Positions 1-9,131 of a stretch of 64,000 nucleotides of DNA are shown here, piece after piece (within the stretch, counting starts at the first letter, position 1; each line of letters begins with the position of its first letter). The notes beneath the pieces are model-generated. The model worked only from the letters and a program-made list of their open reading frames with translations. It made no database searches and had not been told where the DNA came from. The stretch lies in the NCBI GenBank assembly GCA_963813495.1, contig CAWEZC010000009.1, positions 68,399 through 132,398 on the forward strand. Direction: 5' to 3'. Source of the stretch: JACVRW01 sp963813495. GTDB taxonomy: Bacteria; Actinomycetota; Thermoleophilia; Solirubrobacterales; Thermoleophilaceae. A program made the translations under genes and the position numbers.

Positions 1-19
1 CAGACAACCAGGCGGCCGG

Positions 20-1003
20 TCACCCTTCCGCGCTCCCTCCCGAACCCGACGCCGCGAGCGCCTCCAGCGCCAACAGCGCAGCTCCGATCATCCCCGACTC
101 GTCCCCGAAATGGGCGGGCAGAATGGACAACGCCTCGCGCGGCGGAGGCAAGGCCCGCTCGGCCACCACGGCGCGTGCAGGCTCGAGCAGGAGGTCGCCC
201 GCGCGCACTGCCCCTCCGCCGATAACGATCACCTGCGGGTTGAACAGGTTGACCACGCCGACGAGGCCGTACCCGAGCCTCCGTCCTACCTCCTCGAGGA
301 CCGAGCGCGCGGCGGCGTCGCCGTCGTGGGCCAGCTCGGTGACTATCCCACCGCTGATCTCGCCTCCCTTCGCCAACCGGCGCCCGAGCTCTGAGTCGGG
401 ACGCTCGCGCGCCACCCGCTCGCCTTCCCGCCCGATCGCGTTGCCGGACACGAGTGTCTCGAAGCAGCCTCGCCCCGGGCAGGCGCCCGGGCAGTCCATG
501 CCATCGATGTCGAGCACGGTGTGGCCCAGTTCCGCACCCAGGCCCGCGGCGCCGCGATAGATCTCGCCGTTCAGATAGAGGCCGGTGCCGATCCCCGTAC
601 CCAGCGAGACCATCACCACGTGCCGGAAGCCGCGGCCCACACCGGCGCGTGCCTCGGCGAGCACCGAGGCGTTGCCGTCGTTGTCCACCACCACGGGCAG
701 CCCCAGGCGTTCGCTCATCAAGTCGCGGAAACGCACGTCATCGAGCGGAAGGTGGTTGGACCAGCGCGACACTCCGGTCTCCCACTCCACCAGCGCCGGG
801 ATCCCGAAGCCCACCGCCTCGACGCCGGGAGCCGCGCCGAGGATCTCCTCCACGGCGCCCATGAAGATGTCCAGGGTCTCCTGGCGATCGGCTCCGCGCC
901 AGGTGCGGTGCACCCGGTGATGGACCACGAGGTCCTCGTCCACCACCCCTCCGAGCAGCTTCGTTCCCCCCGCGTCTATGGCGATCACTCGCCTTGGCGG
1001 CAT
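20..1003 (-). CDS. ROK family sugar kinase (glucokinase-like)
   Basis: Cytosolic ATP-dependent sugar kinase of the ROK family, most likely glucokinase or an N-acetylhexosamine kinase. The N-terminus has the phosphate-binding motif DAGGTK at residues 10-15. A middle segment GAELGHTVLD is followed by a cysteine cluster CPGACPGRGCFE that matches the structural zinc site of ROK proteins. The length (327 aa) is normal for the family. I chose the ATG at 1003 because the family motif starts a few residues later; the frame is open for ten more codons. It lies head to head with the LCP gene, with starts about 23 bp apart, so both share a very short promoter region. Substrate cannot be told from sequence. 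Confidence 0.88.
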   Translation of the reverse strand: MPPRRVIAIDAGGTKLLGGVVDEDLVVHHRVHRTWRGADRQETLDIFMGAVEEILGAAPGVEAVGFGIPALVEWETGVSRWSNHLPLDDVRFRDLMSERLGLPVVVDNDGNASVLAEARAGVGRGFRHVVMVSLGTGIGTGLYLNGEIYRGAAGLGAELGHTVLDIDGMDCPGACPGRGCFETLVSGNAIGREGERVARERPDSELGRRLAKGGEISGGIVTELAHDGDAAARSVLEEVGRRLGYGLVGVVNLFNPQVIVIGGGAVRAGDLLLEPARAVVAERALPPPREALSILPAHFGDESGMIGAALLALEALAASGSGGSAEG

Positions 1004-1026
1004 GGCGGGTAGATATACAGAGGGGG

Positions 1027-2103
1027 GTGACAAATCCGACTTCCGGCCCTCCGGACCGCCCGGAGTACAAGGTCTACCGCGCTCGCAGGAGACCGATCGC
1101 CCGCGGCGCCAACCTCGATGCGCTGAAGCGGCGCCTCTCGCGCAGCCGCGGCGACGATGACCCGCGCCCGCGGCGCGACGGGGATCGCCGCGTCACTCCG
1201 GGCCGCGTGCTCAAGTGGGTGGCCCTCGCGGTGGTCGGCTGGCTGATCCTGTCGCTCGTCGTGTTCCTGATCAGCGCGAGCACGCAGGAGGGCATCTCGC
1301 CGGAGGCCGAGAAGGCGTTGTCCTCCGACGGCAACCTGCTGACCGGGGCCAACATCCTGGTGCTCGGCTCCGACGTTCGCACCGGGGAGTCGATCGACAA
1401 GAGCCTCCAGGGCCCGGGGCGCTCGGACACGATCATGCTCGTCCACGCGGCGCTCGGGAGCGTGCGCAAGCTCTCGATCCCGCGCGACGTGGAGGTCGAC
1501 ATCCCGGGGCACGGGGTCGACAAGATCAACGCCGCCTACGCCATCGGCGGCCCGGCGCTGACGATCGAGACGGTCGAGTCCTTCCTCGGCAACGGCCTCA
1601 AGATCAATCACCTCGTGGAGGTCGATTTCGAGGACTTCCCCGAGTTCATCGACTCGCTGGGCGGCATCACCGTCGACTCGCAGTCGCGCATCTGCTCGCC
1701 GCCGTTCGACAACTTCTGGAAGGGCATCCGCTTCAAGAAGGGTGAGAACGAGCTGGACGGGCGGCGCGCGCTCGGCTTCGCCCGGGTGCGCAAGAACCCG
1801 TGCGCGCCGGCTGAGGACGATCGCGACCGGGCCGCCCGCCAGCAGGAGGTGATGCGTGCGATCGGCAGTCAGGTGAAGTCGCCGAGCACGTTCTTCCGGC
1901 TGCCCCTCGTGAGCTGGACCGCGCCCAAGACGCTGAAGACCGACATGGGCGGCTTCCAGCTGATGGCCCTGTTCGCCGACATGGCCACCGGCAACTCGTC
2001 GGACACCGAGGTGCTGGAGGCGACCTGCTGCAACGGGAGCAACCTGTTCGTCACCGACGGCGCCAAGGCGGACGCCGTGAAGAAGCTGGAGGACGGAAGC
2101 TAG
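1027..2103 (+). CDS. LytR-CpsA-Psr (LCP) family cell wall glycopolymer ligase
   Basis: LCP proteins attach teichoic-acid-like or arabinogalactan-type polymers to peptidoglycan from undecaprenyl-linked donors on the outer face of the membrane. About 55 basic, Arg-rich cytoplasmic residues precede one transmembrane helix (VLKWVALAVVGWLILSLVVF), then the LCP domain with NILVLGSD, RSDTIMLV, SIPRDVEVDIP and the DKINAAYAIGG segment that bind the lipid pyrophosphate. The GTG at 1027 is preferred because the ATG at 994 overlaps the divergent kinase gene. No good Shine-Dalgarno is visible at either. The stop codon shares a CTAG tetramer with the stop of the converging FmdB-type gene. Confidence 0.87.
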   Translation: MTNPTSGPPDRPEYKVYRARRRPIARGANLDALKRRLSRSRGDDDPRPRRDGDRRVTPGRVLKWVALAVVGWLILSLVVFLISASTQEGISPEAEKALSSDGNLLTGANILVLGSDVRTGESIDKSLQGPGRSDTIMLVHAALGSVRKLSIPRDVEVDIPGHGVDKINAAYAIGGPALTIETVESFLGNGLKINHLVEVDFEDFPEFIDSLGGITVDSQSRICSPPFDNFWKGIRFKKGENELDGRRALGFARVRKNPCAPAEDDRDRAARQQEVMRAIGSQVKSPSTFFRLPLVSWTAPKTLKTDMGGFQLMALFADMATGNSSDTEVLEATCCNGSNLFVTDGAKADAVKKLEDGS

Positions 2104-2453
2104 TCGGAGCTCGAGGAACCGCTCGACCCCGACGACGACCCGCTCGAGCTCGAGGACCCACTGGACCCCGAGTCCCCCTTGGAGCCCGACGAGGATTCCG
2201 ACTTGCCCGACGACTCGCCCTTGCCCGACGACTCGCCCTTGCCCCCGCCCTCGGATGCCGCGGCGGCGCCGGTCTTCTTCTTGCCGTAGTCGGTGTTGTA
2301 GAAGCCAGAGCCCTTGAAGTGCACAGCCACCGGGTGGAACACCCTCTGAACGGGCGCGCCGCAGGTGGAGCAGGCGGTTACGGGATCCTCGGTCATGCGC
2401 TGCATGACCTCGAAGTTGTGGCCCCGGTCGCAGCGGTACTCGTAAATGGGCAT
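2100..2453 (-). CDS. FmdB family zinc-ribbon protein
   Basis: Small protein starting MPIYEYRCDRGHNFEV, the standard FmdB-type opening, with Cys8, a later CSTC pair and a His that together would make a zinc ribbon. It continues with the FHPVAVHFKGSGFYNTDYG stretch seen in actinobacterial members. The last 45 residues are a low-complexity Gly/Ser/Lys/Glu tail with GKGESS repeats, likely disordered. The family was named after a formamidase regulator but its role is unknown. It converges on the LCP gene with a 4-bp stop overlap. Confidence 0.85.
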   Translation of the reverse strand: MPIYEYRCDRGHNFEVMQRMTEDPVTACSTCGAPVQRVFHPVAVHFKGSGFYNTDYGKKKTGAAAASEGGGKGESSGKGESSGKSESSSGSKGDSGSSGSSSSSGSSSGSSGSSSSD

Positions 2454-2707
2454 GGCACTCCGAGTATACGAGTGCCAAAGAAAGCCTCAGCCAGATGGCG
2501 GCTGCGGCTGCTCCAGGTCGCGCAGCAGCGAGACGCGCGTGCTGTGCCACACGATCCAGGCGGCGAGGTGACCGATGGGGCGCAGGGCCGAGACGACCAT
2601 CGCGGGCAACCTACCCCAGGGCCCGCACTGCGACAGGCCAAGATCGGCCCGGCGGGTCCAAATACCGGTCTTTTCCGCTTCTGGGTAGGGTCAGCGTCGT
2701 GGTGACC

Positions 2708-4054
2708 ATGGACCAGATCGTGGCCCTCTGCAAGCGGCGCGGCTTCATCTTCCCCGCCTCGGAGATCTACGGGGGGATCGCCAACACCTATGACTACGGG
2801 CACTACGGCGTCCTGCTCAAGAACAACGTGATCGGCGAGTGGTGGAAGGCGATGATCCAGGAGCGCGACGACGTGGTGGCGCTTGACTCGGCCATCATCC
2901 AGCACCCGCGCACCTGGGAGGCCTCGGGCCATCTCGCGGGCTTCACCGACCCTCTGATCGACTGCCGCACCTGCAAGCAGCGTTTCCGGGCCGACCACCT
3001 CGCCGAGGAGCTGGCCGGCACCGGCAACAACCCCGACATCCGCTGCGGGCGCGCCCCGTCCAAGCTGCCGGGGCAGCACCCGGATTGCGACCTGACCGAG
3101 GCGCGCGAGTTCAACCTGATGTTCGAGACCACCATCGGGCCCGTCAAGGAGGCCGGCTCCACGGTCTTCCTCCGGCCCGAGACCGCGCAGGGCATCTTCC
3201 TCAACTTCAAGAACACGCTCCAGTACGCGCGCCGCAAGCCGCCCTTCGGGATCGCTCAGATCGGCAAGTCGTTCCGCAACGAGATCACCCCCGGCAACTT
3301 CGTGTTTCGCACGCTCGAGTTCGAGCAGATGGAGATGGAGTTCTTCGTGCCCCCCGCCGAGGCCGAGCACTGGCACCAGCATTGGATGGGGGCGCGGATG
3401 AGCTGGTACGAGAGCCTCGGGCTGGATCGCGAGAAGCTCCGGCTACGCCCGCACGGCGCCGACGAGCTGTCGCACTACTCGTCGGCCACGAGCGACATCG
3501 AGTACCTCTATCCGATCGGCTGGTCCGAGCTCGAGGGCATCGCCAACCGGGGCGACTTCGACCTCACCCAGCACACGAAGTTCTCGGGCGAGAAGCTCGA
3601 GTACGTGGACACCGCCACAGGCGAGCGCTATGTGCCGCACGTGATCGAGCCCGCCGGTGGGGTGGGCCGCGCTGTGCTGGCGCTCATGTGCGACGCCTAC
3701 GCCGAGGAGGAGGTGGAAGGTCGCAAGCGCACTGTGCTGCGCCTCCATCCGAAGATGGCGCCGGTCAAGGTGGCGGTGCTCCCGCTCGTCAACCGCGACG
3801 GCATGCCCGAGCTGGCCCGCGGCCTCTACGAGAAGCTGCGCAGCCGCATCCCCGCCGAATACGACGCCGGCGGCTCGATCGGCAAGCGCTACCGGCGTCA
3901 GGACGAGATCGGCACACCGTGGGGAGTCACGGTCGACGGCCAGACGGTCGAGGACGACACGGTGACCCTGCGCGACCGCGATTCCCTGGAGCAGGCGCGG
4001 CTGCCGATGGAGGAGCTGGGCGACGAGCTCGAGCGCCGGCTCAGGGCCGCATGA
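2708..4054 (+). CDS. glyQS: Glycine--tRNA ligase, dimeric type
   Basis: Charges tRNA-Gly with glycine using ATP in the cytosol. It is the single-chain alpha2 type, not the alpha/beta tetramer. The N-terminus (MDQIVALCKRRGFIFPASEIYGG) is characteristic. Class II motifs follow: FRPETAQGIF-like LRPETAQGIFLNF, then FRNEITPGNFVFRTLEFEQMEMEFF, with a C-terminal anticodon-binding domain (VAVLPLV to the end). A cysteine pair CRTC near residue 82 may bind zinc. The ATG at 2708 is chosen because conserved sequence starts there; GTG at 2702 is also possible. The stop overlaps the next start as ATGA, so a coupled run of three genes begins here. At 448 aa it has the expected length. Confidence 0.95.
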   Translation: MDQIVALCKRRGFIFPASEIYGGIANTYDYGHYGVLLKNNVIGEWWKAMIQERDDVVALDSAIIQHPRTWEASGHLAGFTDPLIDCRTCKQRFRADHLAEELAGTGNNPDIRCGRAPSKLPGQHPDCDLTEAREFNLMFETTIGPVKEAGSTVFLRPETAQGIFLNFKNTLQYARRKPPFGIAQIGKSFRNEITPGNFVFRTLEFEQMEMEFFVPPAEAEHWHQHWMGARMSWYESLGLDREKLRLRPHGADELSHYSSATSDIEYLYPIGWSELEGIANRGDFDLTQHTKFSGEKLEYVDTATGERYVPHVIEPAGGVGRAVLALMCDAYAEEEVEGRKRTVLRLHPKMAPVKVAVLPLVNRDGMPELARGLYEKLRSRIPAEYDAGGSIGKRYRRQDEIGTPWGVTVDGQTVEDDTVTLRDRDSLEQARLPMEELGDELERRLRAA

Positions 4055-4413
4055 CCGACGTTCGCCGGATCGTCCCGTACCTGGAGGGCCCGGACTTCGA
4101 GGCGCTCACCGACTTCTACACCGGCGCACTGGGGCTGGACGCCGCAATGGAGGCGGAGAACTTCCTGGGACTCGCCTCCCGCCAGAACAGCAGCGCGCAG
4201 ATCGTGGCCGCGGCGCCCGGCACCGAGCAGCCGCTGCCGCGCCTCGGGATCGACGTGGGCGATCCCGCGGCCGTCGACGCCGTTCATGCTGAGTGCGTGC
4301 GACGCGGCCTGGAGATCGTCTATCCGCTCACCGACGAGCCCTGGGGCATCCACCGCTTCTTCGTGCGCGACCCGGGCGGCAACGTGATCAGCGTGCTCGC
4401 ACATTCCGAGTGA
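4051..4413 (+). CDS. VOC (glyoxalase/bleomycin resistance) family protein
   Basis: A 120-residue single VOC domain with the beta-alpha-beta-beta-beta repeat pattern: RRIVPYLEGPDFEALTDFYTGALG at the start and HRFFVRDPGGNVISVLAH at the end, which carries the usual RDPxGN motif. Such proteins bind a metal and act on small electrophiles or simply bind ligands; the substrate is not readable. It overlaps glyQS by ATGA and the following hydrolase by GTGA, so the three are probably co-translated. The link to glycyl-tRNA synthetase looks positional only. Confidence 0.82.
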   Translation: MTDVRRIVPYLEGPDFEALTDFYTGALGLDAAMEAENFLGLASRQNSSAQIVAAAPGTEQPLPRLGIDVGDPAAVDAVHAECVRRGLEIVYPLTDEPWGIHRFFVRDPGGNVISVLAHSE

Positions 4414-5537
4414 TCCTCGGACTGCCCGGTCCCGAAGCGCTTCTCGACGGCGCCGTCAACGCCTGGGACCTCCTGCCCGTGGTCGGCGGCGGTGTGGCCG
4501 ATCTGCGCCGCCAGCCCTCCTCGGTGATCGACGAGGGGCCGCAGCGCACCGTGCACCGTTTTCGCTCCAGCCGCGCGGCGGCCCGGCGCCACGCCCCGGT
4601 GCTGCTCGTGCCGCCTCTCGCGGCACCCCCGGCCTGCTTCGACCTGCGGCGCGGCTGCAGCCTGGCCGAGCACCTGATCGGCCAGGGCCATCCGACCTAT
4701 CTCGTCGAGTACGGGCCGATAGCCTTCAGCGACCGCGCGCTCGGCCTCGAGCACTGGGTCGAGAACGTGATCCCCAACGCGATCCGCGCGGTGTCCGACG
4801 ACGCCGGAGGGGCACCCGTCCAACCCGTGGGCTGGTCCCTGGGCGGCATCATGCTGCTGCTGGCCGAGGCCGGCGAGCCGGGGCTGCCCGTGGGCTCGAT
4901 CTCACTTGTGGGCAGCCCCTTCGATTTCCGCAAGATCCGCCTGTTCGCGCCGATCCGCCAACTCGGCCGGCTCACCGGAGGAGGGCTGGGCACCGCCCTT
5001 TACCGCATGCTGGGCGGCGCCCCCGCCTCACTGGTCTCGCTGGGCTTTCGCCTCACCTCGATCGATCGCTACGTGACCCGCCCGCTGTGGCTGGCCGGCC
5101 ATCTGCGGGACCGCGAGGCACTTGCCCAGATGGAGGCCGTCGACGACTACATGGCCCACATGCTGGCCTACCCGGGCCGTACGTTCGGCCAGCTCTACCA
5201 CGCCTTCTTCCGGGTCAACGACCTGGCCGACGGCCGCATCTCCCTCTCCGGTAAGACCATCGACCTGCACGAGGTGCGTGTGCCCGTGCTCTCGGTGGCG
5301 GGCGAATCCGACGTGCTCGCCCCGCCGGACGCGGTGCATCACGTGGGCGGGTTGCTCGAGAACGCGCCGGAGGTGCGGCTCGAGTCAGCCCCCGGCGGGC
5401 ATCTCGGCGTACTCACCGGGATGGGGGCGCGCGAGACGACGTGGCGCCACTTGGACGACTTCCGGCGACACAATCAGGACGGCGCGCCGAGCAGCCGGCG
5501 CGCCGTGCCCACGCCGAGCTCGAAGGCGGCCCCCTGA
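4410..5537 (+). CDS. Alpha/beta hydrolase related to poly(3-hydroxyalkanoate) synthases
   Basis: The fold and order of motifs resemble PhaC-type polyester synthases: VLLVPPLAAPP (oxyanion region), a nucleophile elbow GWSLGG near residue 145, an acid ESDVLAPPDAVH and a C-terminal GGHLGVLTG with the catalytic His. True PHA synthases use Cys at the elbow; here it is Ser, so a hydrolase or acyltransferase is more likely than a polymerase. The GTG start at 4410 overlaps the preceding stop (GTGA). The 3' end overlaps the convergent TetR gene by 64 bp. 375 aa. Confidence 0.78.
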   Translation: MILGLPGPEALLDGAVNAWDLLPVVGGGVADLRRQPSSVIDEGPQRTVHRFRSSRAAARRHAPVLLVPPLAAPPACFDLRRGCSLAEHLIGQGHPTYLVEYGPIAFSDRALGLEHWVENVIPNAIRAVSDDAGGAPVQPVGWSLGGIMLLLAEAGEPGLPVGSISLVGSPFDFRKIRLFAPIRQLGRLTGGGLGTALYRMLGGAPASLVSLGFRLTSIDRYVTRPLWLAGHLRDREALAQMEAVDDYMAHMLAYPGRTFGQLYHAFFRVNDLADGRISLSGKTIDLHEVRVPVLSVAGESDVLAPPDAVHHVGGLLENAPEVRLESAPGGHLGVLTGMGARETTWRHLDDFRRHNQDGAPSSRRAVPTPSSKAAP

Positions 5538-6115
5538 TCCCACTCGGGATCGGATAGGACCTGGATGCCGAAGCCGTCAGCCAGGGCGAACAGGATCGAG
5601 GCCACCGCCTCGGGCTCGGCCTGGAGGCGGATCACGCCCTCGCGCTCCTTGACCCGCAACCAGCCCGCCAGCCGCTCGCGCCACTGGCGGTAGAGCTCGG
5701 CCAGCTCCGCGCGTATCTCCTCGGAGTGGCGCGAGGCGGAGAGCATCTCGTAGATCACGGCCTGCCCGCCGCGGTCGTCTTCGAGGAACTCGTTCAGGCC
5801 CACGACCAGCGCATCCAGGATCTCGTCGATCGTGCCCGCCTGTGCGAGGCGCTCGTCCATGTTCTGGTTGCGCACCTCGCAGTCGTGGCGCACGACCTCG
5901 ACGAGCAGCTGCTCCTTGGAGCCGAAGTAGTAGTGCAGCAGGCCCCGCGATACGCCCGCCTCGCGGGCCACGTGGTCGAAGGTCGAGCCGGCCGCTCCCC
6001 GGCGGCCTACGCTCGAGCGCATGGCCGCGATGATGCGCTGGGCCTTATCGCCCTCGAGCCGTCGCGGCGGCCCGGAGCCGGTCATGCTGGTGGCGGCTTC
6101 CATCGCGCGCGGCAT
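5474..6115 (-). CDS. TetR family transcriptional regulator
   Basis: N-terminal helix-turn-helix with the TetR signature: RIIAAMRSSVGRRG, then TFDHVAREAGVSRGLLHYYFGSKEQLL at about residues 45-71. The C-terminal ligand domain resembles the BetI/TetR_C_6 group (ILDALVVGLNEFLEDD, then ADGFGIQVLSDPEWD). It probably represses a nearby gene. The converging PHA-synthase-like hydrolase, with which it overlaps by 64 bp, is one candidate target but that is inference. Internal ATGs at 6103 and 6085 are alternative starts. Confidence 0.85.
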   Translation of the reverse strand: MPRAMEAATSMTGSGPPRRLEGDKAQRIIAAMRSSVGRRGAAGSTFDHVAREAGVSRGLLHYYFGSKEQLLVEVVRHDCEVRNQNMDERLAQAGTIDEILDALVVGLNEFLEDDRGGQAVIYEMLSASRHSEEIRAELAELYRQWRERLAGWLRVKEREGVIRLQAEPEAVASILFALADGFGIQVLSDPEWDQGAAFELGVGTARRLLGAPS

Positions 6116-6162
6116 GCTATCTGGCCGGCCAGCCGAAGCGGTCCGCGGAGGTGCTCAGAAAG

Positions 6163-6190
6163 GCGAGAGGCGCCCGGAGGCGCCTCTCGC
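6163..6190 (-). terminator. Strong hairpin downstream of the 6215-6676 gene
   Basis: Perfect 12-bp stem (GCGAGAGGCGCC / GGCGCCTCTCGC) with a 4-nt loop. On the minus strand it is followed by CTTTCTGAG, a weak T tract. It lies 25 bp past the stop of the membrane protein gene and between that gene and the TetR promoter, so it most likely ends that transcript. Confidence 0.6.
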
Positions 6191-6214
6191 AAGACTCGTG
6201 CTCTTCGGAACCGG

Positions 6215-6676
6215 CTAGGTCGTGCCCACCGGCTCGCTCGAGCTCGACGCCGGCTGCGGAGTGGTGCTGGCCGTGTACTCGAACTCCTCTTCCGCGCCGA
6301 ACAGCGCGTCGAGGACCTTCTTGCGCAGGCCCTCGCTGGCCACGAGCGCCACACCGGCGCCCACGACGGCCAGAAGCAGGAGCCGGCCCTTGCGGCTCTT
6401 CTTCTTCTTGTTTCCGCGCAGGGAGTCGGCCGCGTCCTTCAACGAGGCCGCTGCGTCCTTGAGCTCACGCTGGACCTTCTTGTCGTCAAGGGCCTTGGCT
6501 GGTCCCTTGCCGTTCACGCGCCCGTAGGCCTTCCTGGCCGAGACGAAGGCGTTGCGCAGGTTCTCCCGCAGCTCCGCGTCCTCCACCAGGCGATTTACGT
6601 ATGGATTGCTGCGGACCGCCTGGCCGGCGGCGACCGCGCCGGCTCCGGCTCTGACGGCCTTCTTCTTCGATGCCAT
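6215..6676 (-). CDS. Hypothetical basic membrane protein
   Basis: A 153-residue protein that I cannot assign to a named family. The N-terminus is rich in Lys and Ala (MASKKKAVRAGAGAVAAGQ). Residues 30-90 form a charged, probably helical or coiled segment. A KKKKSRKGR stretch precedes one transmembrane helix at about 98-114, and the tail is Ser/Thr/Pro rich and acidic. The positive-inside pattern puts the long N-terminal part in the cytoplasm. A terminator-like hairpin follows the stop. It may be a membrane-tethered nucleoid or envelope protein; that is speculation from composition only. Confidence 0.6.
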   Translation of the reverse strand: MASKKKAVRAGAGAVAAGQAVRSNPYVNRLVEDAELRENLRNAFVSARKAYGRVNGKGPAKALDDKKVQRELKDAAASLKDAADSLRGNKKKKSRKGRLLLLAVVGAGVALVASEGLRKKVLDALFGAEEEFEYTASTTPQPASSSSEPVGTT

Positions 6677-6737
6677 TGCTCTCCTCGATCCGCCTTTGGT
6701 TGGGACACTCTACCCGGGAATAGGCAAGCGCACCCGA

Positions 6738-9131
6738 TCAGGCTGCTCTACGAGGCCGGCGCTTCTCGAGCGCGGCCCCGAGCACCTCGTCCACGTCGTC
6801 CACGAGCACGAACTTCATTCGCTTGCGCAGGTGGGCGGGGATGTCGTCGATGTCGGGCTCGTTGCGGCGCGGAACGATCAGCCTGTTGATGTCGGCCCGC
6901 TGGGCGGCGAGCGCCTTCTCCTTGAGGCCGCCGATCGGCAGCACCTTGCCCGTGAGCGTGATCTCCCCGGTCATGGCCGTGTCCGAGCGCACCGGCCGGC
7001 CGCTGACCTGCGAGGCGATCGCCGTGGCCATCGTGATGCCCGCACTCGGCCCGTCCTTCGGGATCGCGCCGGCGGGCACGTGCACGTGCAGGTCGTGGGT
7101 GCGAAACCAATCGTTGCCGACGTCTCCGTCGAACGAGCCGGCGTGCGTCTTGATGTAGGAGAGCGCGGCGGCCGCGGACTCCTTCATCACGTCGCCCAGC
7201 TGACCAGTGATCTGCAGCTTGCCGTCTCCCGGGAAGGCGGTGGCCTCCACGAACAGCACGTCGCCGCCCACCGGCGTCCAGGCCAGGCCGGTGGCCACGC
7301 CGGGCTCGTCGGTGCGGCGCTGAACATCGGGCAGGAAGCGGCGCTTGCCGAGCAGCTCGAGCACGGTCGCCGGCCGGATGACCCGCTTCGAGCGGCGACT
7401 GCCCTCGGCGAACTCGCGCGCCACCTTGCGGCAGACCGAGCCGATCTCCCGCTCCAGGTTGCGCACGCCGGCCTCGCGCGTGTAGCCGTCGATGATCACC
7501 TCGAGCGCGTCGTCGGTGAACTCGATCTTCGAGCGCCCGACCCCGTTCTCGACCATCTGGCGCGGCACGAGATAGCGCTTGGCGATCTCGCGCTTCTCCT
7601 CCTGGGTGTAGCCGGACAGCTCGATGATCTCCATGCGGTCGCGCAACGCGGGCGGCACGGGATCGAGCTGGTTGGCCGTGCAGATGAAGAAGCAGCTCGA
7701 CAGGTCGAAGGGGACGTCGAGGTAGTGGTCGCGGAAGCTCGAGTTCTGCTCGGGGTCGAGCACTTCGAGCATCGCGCTGGAGGGGTCGCCGCGAAAGTCC
7801 GAACCCATCTTGTCGATCTCGTCGATCATGAAGACCGGGTTGTTGGACTCGGCGTCGCGCAGCGCGCGGATGATCGTGCCCGGCATCGCACCTATGTAGG
7901 TGCGGCGGTGCCCGCGAATCTCCGACTCGTCGCGCACCCCGCCGACCGATATGCGCTCGAAGGCGCGGCCCATCGCCTCGGCCACCGAGCGCCCGAGCGA
8001 GGTCTTGCCCACCCCGGGAGGCCCGACGAAGCAGAGGATGGAGGAGCGCGCGTCGGGCTTGAGCTTGCGCACGGCGAGGAACTCGAGGATGCGGTCCTTG
8101 ACGGCCTCTATGTCGTAGTGGTCGCGATCGAGGACCTCGCGCGCGTGGCGCAGGTCGAAGTTGTCCTCGCTCGCCTTCGACCACGGCAGCGAGGCGAGCC
8201 ATTCCAGGTAGGTGCGGATCACCCCGTGCTCGGCCGCCTGAGGCGGCAGGTGCTCGAAGCGCGAGAGCTCGCGCTCGGCCTGCTTCCAGGCTTGGTCGGG
8301 GAGCTGCGCCTCCTCGAGCTGGCGGCGCAGCTCCTGAGCCTCGATCTCCTGCTCGTCGTGCTCGCCGAGCTCGTCCTGGATGGCCTTCAGCTGCTGGCGC
8401 AGGAACCATTCGCGCTGGCCCTTGTCCATCTCCGACTGCACCTGGGTCTGGATGCGCGTCCCGATCTCCACCAGTTCGAGCTCGCGGGCCAGGATCTCCG
8501 AGAGCATGCGCAGCCGCTTGGTCACGTCGCGCTCCTCGAGCAGGGCCTGCTTCTCCTCGGTCTTGATGCGCAACGCGCCGGCGATCAGGTGCGCGAGCTC
8601 GGCCGGATCGTCGAGGTTGGCCACCGCCACCAGCAGCTCCTCGGGCAGATAGGGCAGCTCCTCGATGATGCGCGAGAAGGTGCCCTGCACGTTGCGATGG
8701 AGCGCCTCCAGCTCAGGGGAGGGACTGACAATGTCGGGGGCTTCCTTGAGGCGCGCGATGAGGTACGGCTCCGTGGCGATGAACTCCTCGAGGTCCACCC
8801 GCTGCGCGCCGTGCACGAGGATGCGCAGCGTTCCGTCGGGCACCTTGAGCATGCGCGCCACCACGCCGGCGACTCCCACGCGATACAGGTCGTCCGGGCC
8901 GGGCTCCTCGGCCTCGGGGTTCTTGGAGGCGACCATCACCAGCATGCGGCTGCCGGCCAGCACGTCGTTGATCAGCGCCACGGAGCGCTCCTGCCCGACG
9001 GCCAGCGGCGTGAGTGCCTCCGGGAACGGGACGGCCTCGCGCAGCGGCAGCACGGGCAGGGTCTCCGGCATGCTGGTGCGCACCTCGGCGGTCACCACCT
9101 CCCCCTCGCTGGCGGGGATGTGGATGCTCAT
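6738..9131 (-). CDS. lon: ATP-dependent protease Lon
   Basis: Cytosolic AAA+ serine protease that degrades misfolded and regulatory proteins. The full 797-residue LonA layout is present: N-terminal LON substrate domain starting LPVLPLREAVPFPEALTPL, a helical region, Walker A GPPGVGKT with ISVGGVRDESEIRGHRRTYIG after it, and a C-terminal protease domain with the Ser in KDGPSAG (about 696) and the Lys in GGLKEK (about 737). The start overlaps the stop of the Hsp20 gene (ATGA), so chaperone and protease are made from one message. Confidence 0.96.
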   Translation of the reverse strand: MSIHIPASEGEVVTAEVRTSMPETLPVLPLREAVPFPEALTPLAVGQERSVALINDVLAGSRMLVMVASKNPEAEEPGPDDLYRVGVAGVVARMLKVPDGTLRILVHGAQRVDLEEFIATEPYLIARLKEAPDIVSPSPELEALHRNVQGTFSRIIEELPYLPEELLVAVANLDDPAELAHLIAGALRIKTEEKQALLEERDVTKRLRMLSEILARELELVEIGTRIQTQVQSEMDKGQREWFLRQQLKAIQDELGEHDEQEIEAQELRRQLEEAQLPDQAWKQAERELSRFEHLPPQAAEHGVIRTYLEWLASLPWSKASEDNFDLRHAREVLDRDHYDIEAVKDRILEFLAVRKLKPDARSSILCFVGPPGVGKTSLGRSVAEAMGRAFERISVGGVRDESEIRGHRRTYIGAMPGTIIRALRDAESNNPVFMIDEIDKMGSDFRGDPSSAMLEVLDPEQNSSFRDHYLDVPFDLSSCFFICTANQLDPVPPALRDRMEIIELSGYTQEEKREIAKRYLVPRQMVENGVGRSKIEFTDDALEVIIDGYTREAGVRNLEREIGSVCRKVAREFAEGSRRSKRVIRPATVLELLGKRRFLPDVQRRTDEPGVATGLAWTPVGGDVLFVEATAFPGDGKLQITGQLGDVMKESAAAALSYIKTHAGSFDGDVGNDWFRTHDLHVHVPAGAIPKDGPSAGITMATAIASQVSGRPVRSDTAMTGEITLTGKVLPIGGLKEKALAAQRADINRLIVPRRNEPDIDDIPAHLRKRMKFVLVDDVDEVLGAALEKRRPRRAA

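Noticed and set aside
2100..2103. Shared CTAG stops at 2100, 20872 and 38365 as a regulatory signature
   Set aside because: CTAG is its own reverse complement, so any gene ending in CTAG gives a TAG on the other strand; the overlaps need no special explanation.
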